Source of the DNA: Clostridiales bacterium
GTDB lineage: Bacteria; Bacillota; Clostridia; Christensenellales; Aristaeellaceae
DNA length: 7,826 nt
Assembly: GCA_012522875.1 (NCBI GenBank)
Contig: JAAYJP010000101.1
Location: 1 to 7,826, forward strand
Direction of reading: 5' to 3'
The position numbers were made by a program, and so were the translations under genes. Shown one piece after another: positions 1 through 6,163 of this stretch (position 1 is its first letter; each line of letters begins with the position of its first letter). The notes below the pieces were generated by a model that was not told where the DNA came from, did not search any database, and worked only from the letters and a program-made list of their open reading frames with translations.

Positions 1-147
1 TCCACCCTGAATTCCACCATCCAAACCCTGCCTGTGCTGATGAATGGAGCCAAATCACCTTTGTACCAGGCATTGTATGGCCTTTGTTTCGATTCCGCCG
101 CCTGCTGAACCTGCAATATCTTGACACAATCAAGGCACGCAGCAGTT
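1..147. other. Left-edge intergenic stretch, no supported gene
   Basis: Both strands have a frame open to the window edge. On the plus strand one runs to a TGA at 106-108. On the minus strand one starts at an ATG at 173. Neither has a ribosome site or a recognisable protein sequence, and the minus-strand candidate starts inside the promoter of the next gene. I treat this stretch as upstream DNA of the diguanylate cyclase gene. A short tail of a gene lying outside the window cannot be excluded. Confidence 0.4.
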
Positions 148-176
148 TTGACAAAATGCGATATTGGATGCATAAT
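148..176 (+). promoter_or_regulatory. Sigma-A-type promoter of the diguanylate cyclase gene
   Basis: A perfect -35 box TTGACA (148-153), a 17-bp spacer and a -10 box CATAAT (171-176, five of six matches) give a near-consensus vegetative promoter. The expected transcript start near 183 leaves a leader of about 65 nt before the ATG at 247. A second TTGACA lies at 121-126 but has no suitable -10 box. Confidence 0.75.
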
Positions 177-246
177 GCTTGTACCCTAGTATGATTGCGG
201 CAAGGATCCCGCGTTTTTCAAATATAATTATGGAGTGCAAGGCAGA

Positions 247-2547
247 ATGGCAAAGAAAAGAACCATTTGCGTCATTATTGGCGATATCAGTTATGACTAC
301 ACCGATGAGCTGATGCAAGGGATGAACGAAGCAGCCAGGCAGCAGGGCATTGAACTGTTTTACATGAGCGGAAAGCAGAAGCATACGGCATCGATTGACT
401 CGGCAGAAGAGCGGGAAGTCGTCAGGTACTATAACAATATCTATGACTATACAGATCTGGTGGGTGCAGACGCTTTCATTATTTCATTTGGCTCTCTTTC
501 CGGCTTTACCGAAGAAAAGCAATATCACGATTTTTTAAGACGGTTCAATGGTAAAAAGCATGTTGTGCTTCACCAGGAAGATGCAGAAGCCCCTGGACGG
601 GCTGTTATCCTCTCTGACAACTACAACAGCGTCTGCCAGCTGGCAGAACACCTGATCATTGACCACGGATATCGGAAGATCGCTTTTGTTTCGGGGCCTG
701 AAAGCCACCCCGATGGCTCTGTACGTGAGCGGGCATACCTGGACACCATGGAAAAGCACAGCTTGACGGTGAGTGACGGGATGCTGTGCCATGGTGACCT
801 GTCCGGCTTTGTTTCCGCTGAGGTAAACCGGCTGCTGGATGATATTCCCGGCCTTGAGGCCATCATGTTGTGCAACGATGAGATGGTGAGAACTGCTTAC
901 CGGGTGCTCTCAGAGAGGGGCCTCAAACCAGGCAGGGACATCGCCGTGACAGGATTTGATGATTTCACAACAGGGAGGACCCTTTCCCCGCCGCTGACGA
1001 CCATTTCCCAACAAGCCATGCAGGCAGGACACCTGGCCGTCATGACGGCCATCGGCCTGATCGAGGGAAAGGCATCTCCGGTCACCAGGATGAAGACCAA
1101 GGTGCATCTCCGTGAATCCTGTGGCTGTTCAATGAAGGTCGAAAGAAGCATCTTTCAAGTGGAATACCAGAATGATGAGGACTACATCAACAGAGTTGCG
1201 GGAAACCTGCGCGATGATTTGACCCAGCTGTATGCGCTGGATGGCCACGCAAGCCTCTTGGGGCTGATAGACCGTGTCATCTCCCATGCTGCTCAGACAG
1301 CGCGGAATCGCCAGGGCAATTCCCCGGATGATGATGGTGAATTCCTCACTCGCCTTGGTTCCGACATGGATCAATACAGCGCAATTATCGCGCAGATCGC
1401 CGTCCGCCTGCAAAACCATCTGCTTCAAGCGGCGGGCATCAACATGTGCTCGGCCGGCCTGCGGCTGAACCAAGCGCTGATGGGCATTCAGGGTGCCCTG
1501 TATGCTTATGAAGTGCAAAACTCTGTTCAACGATATAACAGAATCCGCATGCAGGCATGGTTCGCGCAGGAATTTATCCGTGATTTGGTCATTACGGATG
1601 ATGAGGAGGACACAGTCTTTCGCAGGGCAGCAGACAGGCTCCGCCATATCGGCCTGGAAAAGGTGCATATTCTCCTGCTGCCGGAGCCCCAGCGCGCCAG
1701 CAGGCAGGGGGATTCGGACAATTCTGACAGACTGCTTTTGGCTGCCTACCAGGACGGGGAAATTTCCATCGCCTTCCCGCGCTCAAGGATGCCGGTGTTT
1801 GGCTCTGAATCACCGTTGATTGGACTTCCGGGACTCCGGGGCGAAGAGCTGCTGATTACCTTTGGAATCTTTTCTGGAGATGTGCAATATGGGGTTCTGC
1901 TGTGTGAAGCCGACCGTGAAACACTCCCCATCCTCCACATCATTGGCCTGCAATTGGGTATCCTGGCAAATTTCCTGGACTTGAAGTCAAAGGAGAGAAT
2001 CGTGCTCAGCGAACTGGATAACACCCGGGAACGCATCGAGGTACTGAGCTTTCTGTCCGAGTATGACCCGATGTGCAATGTATACAACCGCCGCGGTTTC
2101 ATTGAACAGGCTATCCACCTCAACCGCAAAAATGAAGGGAAGCGCGCTTTCTGTGCCTTTCTTGACCTGGATAATCTTAAGAGTATCAATGACAGCTTCG
2201 GGCACACAGCCGGAGATGAGGCAATTGTTTCCGCCAGTGCCATCATTAAACGCGCAGTGCGTAACAAGGATTTGGTTGCGCGGGTCGGCGGGGACGAGTT
2301 CATTGTTTTGCTGCTGGCGGACGATCCGGGCTTTGCGGCTTCTTTTACAGCCAGGTTAAACACCTTATTTGATCAATACAACCGGACCTCAGACAAACCC
2401 TATAACCTCAGCGCATCTATCGGCGTCACCGATTTTATCTGTCAACAAGGGCTGGTAATCAGCAAAGTGATTGATCAGGCAGATAAAATACTGTATGCGG
2501 AAAAAGCAAAGAAGAATCGGAACTATCGGAAAATTGAGCCCAATTGA
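247..2547 (+). CDS. LacI-type ligand-binding sensor fused to a GGDEF diguanylate cyclase
   Basis: This 766-residue cytoplasmic protein probably makes c-di-GMP from two GTP under control of a small ligand. Residues about 3-290 form a LacI/periplasmic-binding-like domain, including HGYRKIAFVSGP (140-151), CNDEM (209-213) and AVTGFDD (233-239). It ends at RESCGC (289-294), a motif I associate with this GGDEF subfamily. There is no N-terminal HTH, signal peptide or membrane helix. Residues about 300-570 are a linker or second sensor region that I do not recognise, followed by a short helical stretch. The GGDEF domain (about 600-766) has an intact active site: GGDEF at 681-685, the metal-binding Asp640, and KSINDSFGH followed by GD. 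The inhibitory RxxD site is also present (R672, D675). The usual LTGL before NRR is replaced by MCNV. An in-frame GTG at 235 is possible, but it overlaps the GGAG that best serves the ATG at 247. The gene appears to be monocistronic. The ligand is unknown; a sugar or nucleoside is an inference. Confidence 0.93.
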   Translation: MAKKRTICVIIGDISYDYTDELMQGMNEAARQQGIELFYMSGKQKHTASIDSAEEREVVRYYNNIYDYTDLVGADAFIISFGSLSGFTEEKQYHDFLRRFNGKKHVVLHQEDAEAPGRAVILSDNYNSVCQLAEHLIIDHGYRKIAFVSGPESHPDGSVRERAYLDTMEKHSLTVSDGMLCHGDLSGFVSAEVNRLLDDIPGLEAIMLCNDEMVRTAYRVLSERGLKPGRDIAVTGFDDFTTGRTLSPPLTTISQQAMQAGHLAVMTAIGLIEGKASPVTRMKTKVHLRESCGCSMKVERSIFQVEYQNDEDYINRVAGNLRDDLTQLYALDGHASLLGLIDRVISHAAQTARNRQGNSPDDDGEFLTRLGSDMDQYSAIIAQIAVRLQNHLLQAAGINMCSAGLRLNQALMGIQGALYAYEVQNSVQRYNRIRMQAWFAQEFIRDLVITDDEEDTVFRRAADRLRHIGLEKVHILLLPEPQRASRQGDSDNSDRLLLAAYQDGEISIAFPRSRMPVFGSESPLIGLPGLRGEELLITFGIFSGDVQYGVLLCEADRETLPILHIIGLQLGILANFLDLKSKERIVLSELDNTRERIEVLSFLSEYDPMCNVYNRRGFIEQAIHLNRKNEGKRAFCAFLDLDNLKSINDSFGHTAGDEAIVSASAIIKRAVRNKDLVARVGGDEFIVLLLADDPGFAASFTARLNTLFDQYNRTSDKPYNLSASIGVTDFICQQGLVISKVIDQADKILYAEKAKKNRNYRKIEPN

Positions 2548-2674
2548 TATCATTCTGTGCCAAACAAGATCCGCACAAAGAAGGCAACTCCCTTCGTTCA
2601 GGAAGTTGTATCAATGATTGCTACGCTTCATCGATTGATGCTGAGCCTTGACTGAACGCAACCTTAGGTGGCTT

Positions 2675-2899
2675 ATGGGTTGTGTCTGTGCGCGGAATAA
2701 AATTCCGCTGGGATATCGGCAGGCGGCTTACACACAAAATAGAGGCTTAATTCTATCCAAGCAAACAGGATTTTGCCTGGCGGCAGGGACCTTCTGCAAC
2801 AGCCGGCATGCCCATTATGTGCGCCATAAAGACAAGTGGGTTGATTTTAATTCTCTTGGGGAAAGCAGAGTGCGCCTCCTGGACACTTGCCGCTTTTGA
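2675..2899 (+). CDS. Doubtful small hypothetical protein
   Basis: This frame would encode a 74-residue, cysteine-containing basic peptide. The ATG at 2675 has an AGGTGG three bases upstream, which resembles a ribosome site but sits too close. The same frame extends upstream to a TTG at 2648 that has no ribosome site. The C-terminal part (YVRHKDKWVDFNSLGES) looks protein-like, but I recognise no family, signal peptide or membrane helix. No promoter could be found just upstream. A strong hairpin (2944-2975) lies 44 bp after the stop and could end a transcript. It may be a real small gene, the end of a decayed gene, or chance. Confidence 0.22.
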   Translation: MGCVCARNKIPLGYRQAAYTQNRGLILSKQTGFCLAAGTFCNSRHAHYVRHKDKWVDFNSLGESRVRLLDTCRF

Positions 2900-2943
2900 A
2901 CAGCATATTCATTTCCTTGCCCGCTGCTTTTCATGGCACAGGA

Positions 2944-2975
2944 AAAGGGCCTTGGTGACTTTCACCGGGCCCTTT
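2944..2975. other. Strong compound hairpin, possible terminator
   Basis: An outer perfect 8-bp stem, AAAGGGCC (2944-2951) with GGCCCTTT (2968-2975), encloses a perfect inner 5-bp stem, GGTGA (2954-2958) with TCACC (2962-2966), around a 3-nt loop. Only TT and one G are unpaired between the stems. No T-run follows on either strand, so this is not a textbook intrinsic terminator. It could be a transcript end, an RNA structure or a protein-binding site. Confidence 0.5.
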
Positions 2976-3333
2976 CTGACTCAATAGCATTAAAGCATTA
3001 TCTCAAAGAAATGGTCGGTGATAATGAATGTTGCCCGTCAGGATAAAGGCAGAGGCTGTTTCAGCAAGCGAGCGAACACAGCGGGATCAAAATGCTTCAG
3101 TACCTCAAGCCATAAAGGGTATTCATCAAGCCGATGCGACCGGTCTCTTTCTTGAAGCGCAAATGGCCGCTGCAGATACTGCCTCTAAGGAAGTAACCCC
3201 GTTGCCCGTGGCAGCCTTCGCCATCATCGTTCCCTGCCAGAAAGAGTGTCGTTTCACATTGGCGCTTTCTTCGCATTTTTTTGCTTTGCCCGCTGGCTGA
3301 CAGCATAAACACGCTCCATTCAGCAGATGGAAG

Positions 3334-3353
3334 GAGCAGGCTTTCGCCTGCTC
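3334..3353. other. Perfect 8-bp stem-loop
   Basis: GAGCAGGC (3334-3341) pairs perfectly with GCCTGCTC (3346-3353) across a TTTC loop. The stem is terminator-like in shape and GC content but lacks a T-run on either side. It lies 24 bp before the orphan plus-strand promoter, where it could separate upstream transcription from that promoter. Confidence 0.5.
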
Positions 3354-3376
3354 ACAGTGTTCTTGCCAAGTCCATT

Positions 3377-3405
3377 TTAACATGCCGGGAAGGGTGGTTT
3401 ATAAT
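3377..3405 (+). promoter_or_regulatory. Orphan sigma-A-type promoter
   Basis: TTAACA (3377-3382, five of six matches to the -35 consensus), a 17-bp spacer and a perfect TATAAT (3400-3405) form one of the two best promoter matches in the window. It points right, with an expected start near 3412. No open frame with a ribosome site follows: the only ATG frame downstream encodes six residues (MKKRLN). The transcript would run about 135 nt to the hairpin at 3521-3547, or read on antisense to the peptidoglycan-binding gene. Confidence 0.55.
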
Positions 3406-3411
3406 GGTCTG

Positions 3412-3548
3412 GAATGGTTGAATCAAATAATAACGAATGTGACGCGATGAAGAAGAGGCTGAATTAGCTGCCGATCACCCTCAGGATTCCTCTGGATCAA
3501 ACGGAACGCCCACTCAAAAAGGAGGGAGCGTTTGCTTCCCTCCCTTAC
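3412..3548 (+). ncRNA. Candidate small RNA behind the orphan promoter
   Basis: This stretch is inferred only from a near-consensus promoter at its start and a GC-rich hairpin (3521-3547) at its end. It contains no ORF with a ribosome site. In this direction the hairpin is followed by TTACCGTCT, a poor U-run, so termination may leak and give an RNA antisense to the 3623-4336 gene. I recognise no known RNA family. The alternative is that the promoter is a chance match. Confidence 0.2.
3516..3547 (-). terminator. Intrinsic terminator of the peptidoglycan-binding gene
   Basis: Read on the minus strand, GGAGGGA and a GC extension (one bulged base) pair with TCCCTCC around a short A-rich loop (3521-3547). 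TTTTTGAG (complement of 3513-3520) follows at once. The 9-bp GC-rich stem with a five-T run, about 75 nt after the stop codon, is a standard rho-independent terminator for the gene ending at 3623. Confidence 0.8.
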
Positions 3549-3622
3549 CGTCTGGAAACCTGTCCTGGGTGCATTTATGCAGTCGAAGTGCCATGACCAT
3601 ACTTCCCGGACACTGGGGGTGT

Positions 3623-4336
3623 CTATAGCTGGGGAAACACAAAATCCGGGATGACATTGGGGAATGCGGTATTGAGAATATCCGGAACAATCCCGGGCGT
3701 CGATGTCATGATAGGCATAGATGTGTTTATGTCAAATCCGGGAATTTCTATTCCTGGAAAGGTCGCTCCTGGTTTCGGCGTAATGACAGGTTTGGGTGTT
3801 GAAAGGTTAAGCTCAGGAATCTCGATGCCCGGTTCGATTTGCCCGGGATCAGGGGTTAAAAACGGAATGATGGGCATTGGATGCCACCAGTCCGGGGCCT
3901 TTCCCTCCGGCCATGATCCCCCTCCTGGTGGCAGGGTCGTACCTGTCTTCAGGCCGGCAGGAGTGCCTGAGTTGAATTTGGCTTTCGAGGAAAAAAGCAG
4001 TTGTTGATCTTCCACAGAAGCGATGCCATTGGATGGCAAATCATGCGCCTGCTCAAACATCCGCATGGCAGCATATGTGCCTGATCCGAACTGGGGGTCG
4101 ATCACCTTGCCATAATAGTTCAGCTGTGCCAGCCGGGCTTGAAGGAACATCACCTCATAGCCACGATCCCCCTGACGCAGTTCCACATAAGGGTAGCACT
4201 CTGCCTCCCGCATCATCGCGATGACCTGGTGCCAGATCTGCAGCAATTCTTCCGCCGTGTACGCCTGTGTATCCTGGGCATGGGCAGGTCCGCAAAGCAA
4301 CATGAGCAAAAGAAGAAAAACAAGCAACTTCTTCAT
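3623..4336 (-). CDS. Secreted peptidoglycan-binding protein with proline-rich repeat tail
   Basis: This 237-residue exported protein probably attaches non-covalently to the cell wall. Residues 1-20 are a signal peptide (MKK, a long leucine core, cleavage expected after AHA). Residues about 50-117 match a PG_binding_1 domain: LRQGDRGYEVMFLQARLAQL, a GSGTYAAMRMFEQAH segment, then GIAS. There is no catalytic domain. The rest is a Pro/Thr-rich tail containing a 25-residue repeat in two copies (169-190 and 194-215), each starting PGIEIP and ending with a Pro-Gly pair. A partial third unit, PDILN, follows. I chose the ATG at 4336 because AAGGAGG (4346-4352) lies nine bases before it. The in-frame ATG at 4345 directly abuts that site and is too close. 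The gene is monocistronic, with its own terminator. The role of the tail (spacer or wall-spanning segment) is inferred. Confidence 0.88.
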   Translation of the reverse strand: MKKLLVFLLLLMLLCGPAHAQDTQAYTAEELLQIWHQVIAMMREAECYPYVELRQGDRGYEVMFLQARLAQLNYYGKVIDPQFGSGTYAAMRMFEQAHDLPSNGIASVEDQQLLFSSKAKFNSGTPAGLKTGTTLPPGGGSWPEGKAPDWWHPMPIIPFLTPDPGQIEPGIEIPELNLSTPKPVITPKPGATFPGIEIPGFDINTSMPIMTSTPGIVPDILNTAFPNVIPDFVFPQL

Positions 4337-4345
4337 GCCGGCCAT

Positions 4346-4352
4346 CCTCCTT
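4346..4352 (-). promoter_or_regulatory. Ribosome binding site that fixes the start at 4336
   Basis: AAGGAGG on the minus strand is a full anti-16S match. It is followed by nine bases and then ATG at 4336. The upstream ATG at 4345 has zero spacing and is unlikely to be used, so the protein begins MKKLLVF. Confidence 0.8.
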
Positions 4353-4448
4353 CGTCAATATTCAATTAGCGCTTTCTCGTACGGTGCTCAGGATGAGACG
4401 ATGCATTTTTGTGCCGGTCGGTCAAAACAGCTTCGTATGGGTTGGCAA

Positions 4449-4504
4449 TGAATCACAGCACTTTACAGGTGAATCATAGCACACAGCATACTGATGCACA
4501 ACAC
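4449..4504. repeat. Three 13-bp direct repeats at 21-22 bp period
   Basis: Copy 1 is TGAATCACAGCAC (4449-4461), copy 2 is TGAATCATAGCAC (4470-4482, 12 of 13 identical) and copy 3 is TGATGCACAACAC (4492-4504, 10 of 13 identical to copy 1). Starts are 21 and 22 bp apart, so all copies face the same side of the helix. They lie 113-168 bp upstream of the start at 4336, and copies 2 and 3 overlap the possible -10 and -35 boxes. This arrangement suggests an operator for a transcription factor. The third copy is weak and could be chance. Confidence 0.5.
4473..4501 (-). promoter_or_regulatory. Possible promoter of the peptidoglycan-binding gene
   Basis: On the minus strand TATGAT (complement of 4473-4478, five of six matches) lies 17 bp after TTGTGC (complement of 4496-4501, three of six matches). 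The weak -35 box would fit an activated promoter, with the direct repeats as binding sites. It would give a leader of about 130 nt. Confidence 0.35.
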
Positions 4505-4551
4505 AAACCTTGATAGGTATTCTTTTGGCAGCGGGGAAGAATGGATAAAAC

Positions 4552-4622
4552 CCTCACTGGTTGTGTTGCATAGTCATGATTTATAATGCTTCTTGCAGGG
4601 CCTTGCTGCGCAACCGGTGAGG
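4552..4622 (-). terminator. Long imperfect inverted repeat, possible terminator of the gene ending at 4797
   Basis: CCTCACTGGTTG (4552-4563) pairs with CAACCGGTGAGG (4611-4622) with one G-T wobble over 12 bp. Partial pairing continues inward for about six more positions around a loop of about 35 nt. On the minus strand the stem is followed by GTTTTATCC, a short U-run. It begins about 175 nt after the stop codon. The large loop and short U-run make it an unusual terminator; a structured RNA element is also possible. Confidence 0.3.
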
Positions 4623-4796
4623 CTGTTGCGGATCATAGTCCAGTGCTGCACTGCATTGCTTACAGGTCCGGCAGCAGAGGCAAAGCGGTAATAGTCCGGT
4701 TCCAGTGAAGGATTCAATCGTATTTGCTCATGATCCTTGTAACCATAATCACTGATGGCTTATTCAAGTCTATGGTTGTTGTCCGCTTGCTTCTTC

Positions 4797-5504
4797 TTAC
4801 GGAGCAGGTATCAGGGTAAAGTACACTTCAGGCGCGTGAAGATGCATTAAAATCGCCGAACCGTCTGTCAGCAGATTCATCACGCTGACGACATCTACGA
4901 TCGGATTGTTGATAAAGAGTGTTGATGATATAAAATCGGTGGTTACAGATGGATCTACCGGTATGCCATTTAGCGCAACAAGTTTCCCGTTTTTGATTTG
5001 TGGATCCACTGGCTCACCGAGCTCACCCATAGGTATGGTGATACCATGAGCAGTTATTTCAACACTCATCCAGCTGCCATCGAAATCCGCCGCTTGTACA
5101 TCCGTTCGATAATCGAGTGTTCCTTCGTTTGCCTGCACAGGTAATGATCCTTCCAGATGAATGATAAGGTTTCCTTCTTGAGGGTTGCTGATCAGCGCGC
5201 CGTCTACATAAACCCACTCAATAAAGCCGCCATCATCCCAGGAAATCAACATGTAATCTCCATCACTTGTCCAGGTGCCTGTTTCCTGGCTCCCGTCCGG
5301 ATCTGTCCAGGTTGCTGTGCCGTCTGCTTCCACCGTGACTTTTATGATCATACCGGTGCCACCAGTGTTGAAAGACGAGCCATCAATTCTGAAGGTGTGC
5401 ACATACCAATCACCAAGAAACCGGGAATCAACTTGAGATGCGAGTGTTGCAGATGCTGACAGCATCAGGATGCATAACATCGCAACGGATATTTTTCTTA
5501 TCAT
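4797..5504 (-). CDS. Secreted protein with two beta-rich lipocalin-like repeats, function unknown
   Basis: This 235-residue exported protein has no clear family name to me. Residues 1-22 are a signal peptide (MIRK, hydrophobic core, likely cleavage after TLA). There is no lipobox cysteine or sortase motif, so it is probably released or loosely held. Two similar halves follow. Residues about 28-120 start FLGDWYV and continue with alternating polar/hydrophobic strands rich in Gly, Asp and Trp. Residues about 141-235 start FDGSWMS. The F-x-G-x-W start followed by beta strands resembles the lipocalin-like repeats of clostridial secreted proteins. Both halves carry several Asp/Gly turns. The start is well supported by AGAAGGAG, with AAGGAG eight bases before the ATG. 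The gene has its own promoter at 5625-5653 and appears monocistronic. A ligand-binding or surface role is conjecture. Confidence 0.82.
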   Translation of the reverse strand: MIRKISVAMLCILMLSASATLASQVDSRFLGDWYVHTFRIDGSSFNTGGTGMIIKVTVEADGTATWTDPDGSQETGTWTSDGDYMLISWDDGGFIEWVYVDGALISNPQEGNLIIHLEGSLPVQANEGTLDYRTDVQAADFDGSWMSVEITAHGITIPMGELGEPVDPQIKNGKLVALNGIPVDPSVTTDFISSTLFINNPIVDVVSVMNLLTDGSAILMHLHAPEVYFTLIPAP

Positions 5505-5624
5505 TTTTGCTGCTCCTTCTGATCGGCGATGCTATCGAGGTGATACAATTCAGTCAGCCTTTTTTGCATAGTAGACGGGTGAGCAGATTTTCACGGCGGG
5601 AAAACACTGGCAAGGCTTGTGGTA

Positions 5625-5653
5625 ATTATAACGCTGAGGCTTCGCCCGGGCAA
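5625..5653 (-). promoter_or_regulatory. Sigma-A-type promoter of the two-repeat secreted protein
   Basis: On the minus strand a perfect TATAAT (complement of 5625-5630) lies 17 bp after TTGCCC (complement of 5648-5653, four of six matches to TTGACA). The expected start near 5618 gives a leader of about 113 nt before the ATG at 5504. Confidence 0.6.
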
Positions 5654-5913
5654 GATCGCTGTACTATGATGCCAGCGGAACATAATATCCAATATCACAG
5701 GGTCGGGATTTACTGCCTGGGCAGCACATAGGGCCACAAGCGGATGGATAGCCTGGCAGTTCAGTTCTCCCGGCTGACCAGGCTGGCAGCCACCGGATCA
5801 AACTGGAAACTGGCGGATGTACGCATGGATGCCTGTTCCGGCTCTGACGCCGCCAGCCAGGTGAGTCCGGCGGTTGATAGATGTCAGCCGCGCAGTGAAT
5901 CCACATATCAGGT
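5654..5913. other. Intergenic stretch, nothing recognised
   Basis: Several frames on both strands are open for up to about 80 codons (for example 5744-5998 plus and 5664-5906 minus). None has a ribosome site, a signal peptide or a recognisable protein pattern. Short GC-rich inverted repeats are present (for example TGCCTGGGCA at 5714-5723) but no clear terminator or promoter. Confidence 0.5.
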
Positions 5914-6123
5914 TCACAAGAGCATCAGCTGTTTTATCATGGCACGGGCAGCCCGATCATGGTCCTCAATGATCCAAAAAATTCTGGCAGGGATATGATC
6001 TTTCAGCAGGGGGAGAGCAACGCCAAAAACCCGGACAGTTCCCATATCAAGGCCAAGCAGCAAGGCTTTTTCAACTGTCAGCAGGCTGAAACGCACCTCA
6101 AAGTGTGGGCTTTGAAGAGTGCG
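5914..6123 (-). pseudogene. Protein-like open frame without a good start, possible gene remnant
   Basis: The frame is open from just after a TGA at 6124-6126 to a TGA at 5914-5916, about 69 codons. It reads like real protein: PHFEVRFSLLTVEKALLLGL, then a hydrophobic stretch, and at the C-terminal end IFWIIEDHDRAARAMIKQL. The possible starts, a GTG at 6096 and an internal ATG opening MGTVRV, have no ribosome site. It follows the exporter permease gene on the same strand after 40 bp, so it may be the 3' end of a truncated gene, or a small gene translated by coupling. I do not recognise the family. A chance ORF remains possible. Confidence 0.3.
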
Positions 6124-6163
6124 CCTTCACAACACATAGTGATACTGTGCCGCAGGATATTGC

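Larger units (their letters stand above)
2548..3376. other. Long intergenic stretch without a convincing gene
   Basis: This gap holds a doubtful plus-strand ORF (2675-2899), a compound hairpin (2944-2975) and a perfect short hairpin (3334-3353). Just after the diguanylate cyclase stop there are two imperfect stem-loops. One pairs CAACT(C)CC with GGAAGTTG (2585-2608), the other pairs ATCAATGA with TCGATTGAT (2610-2639). Neither is followed by a U-run. Between 3028 and 3383 frames on both strands stay open for 70-90 codons, but none has a good start or a family signature, so I do not call them genes. No tRNA, SRP RNA, tmRNA, RNase P or riboswitch consensus was seen. Confidence 0.55.
4353..4796. 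other. Intergenic region between the two secreted-protein genes
   Basis: There is no supported gene here; the open frames overlap neighbouring coding sequence or lack ribosome sites. The stretch holds a possible minus-strand promoter and three direct repeats (4449-4504), and a 73-bp inverted-repeat structure (4552-4622). It also holds a short palindrome CAGTGCTGCACTG (4641-4653) and a 7-bp inverted repeat AACCATA/TATGGTT (4741-4777). Confidence 0.6.

Noticed and set aside
1..173. Minus-strand frame from an ATG at 173 open to the left edge
   Set aside because: No ribosome site, no recognisable protein, and its start lies inside the strong plus-strand promoter. The plus strand is equally open.
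235..246. In-frame GTG at 235 as the start of the diguanylate cyclase
   Set aside because: It overlaps the GGAG that best serves the ATG at 247 and has no ribosome site of its own. MAKKRT is a more natural N-terminus.
1129..1668. 179-codon minus-strand ORF inside the diguanylate cyclase gene
   Set aside because: It lies entirely antisense to a well-supported coding sequence and shows no domain pattern.
3028..3300. 90-codon plus-strand ORF
   Set aside because: No ribosome site and no family pattern. Minus-strand frames over the same bases are open for similar lengths, so openness is not informative here.
3519..3655. AAGGAGG on the plus strand followed by a TTG and about 41 open codons
   Set aside because: The purine run is one arm of the minus-strand terminator hairpin, so its resemblance to a ribosome site is probably incidental. 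The start is TTG, and the frame is antisense to the secreted-protein gene.
5744..5998. 84-codon plus-strand ORF upstream of the exporter region
   Set aside because: The ATG has no properly spaced ribosome site, the translation looks random, and it overlaps the more protein-like minus-strand frame.
6051..6073. Plus-strand stem followed by TTTTT, resembling a terminator
   Set aside because: Pairing is only about five base pairs with a bulge, and it lies inside the minus-strand open frame where the A-run encodes lysine.
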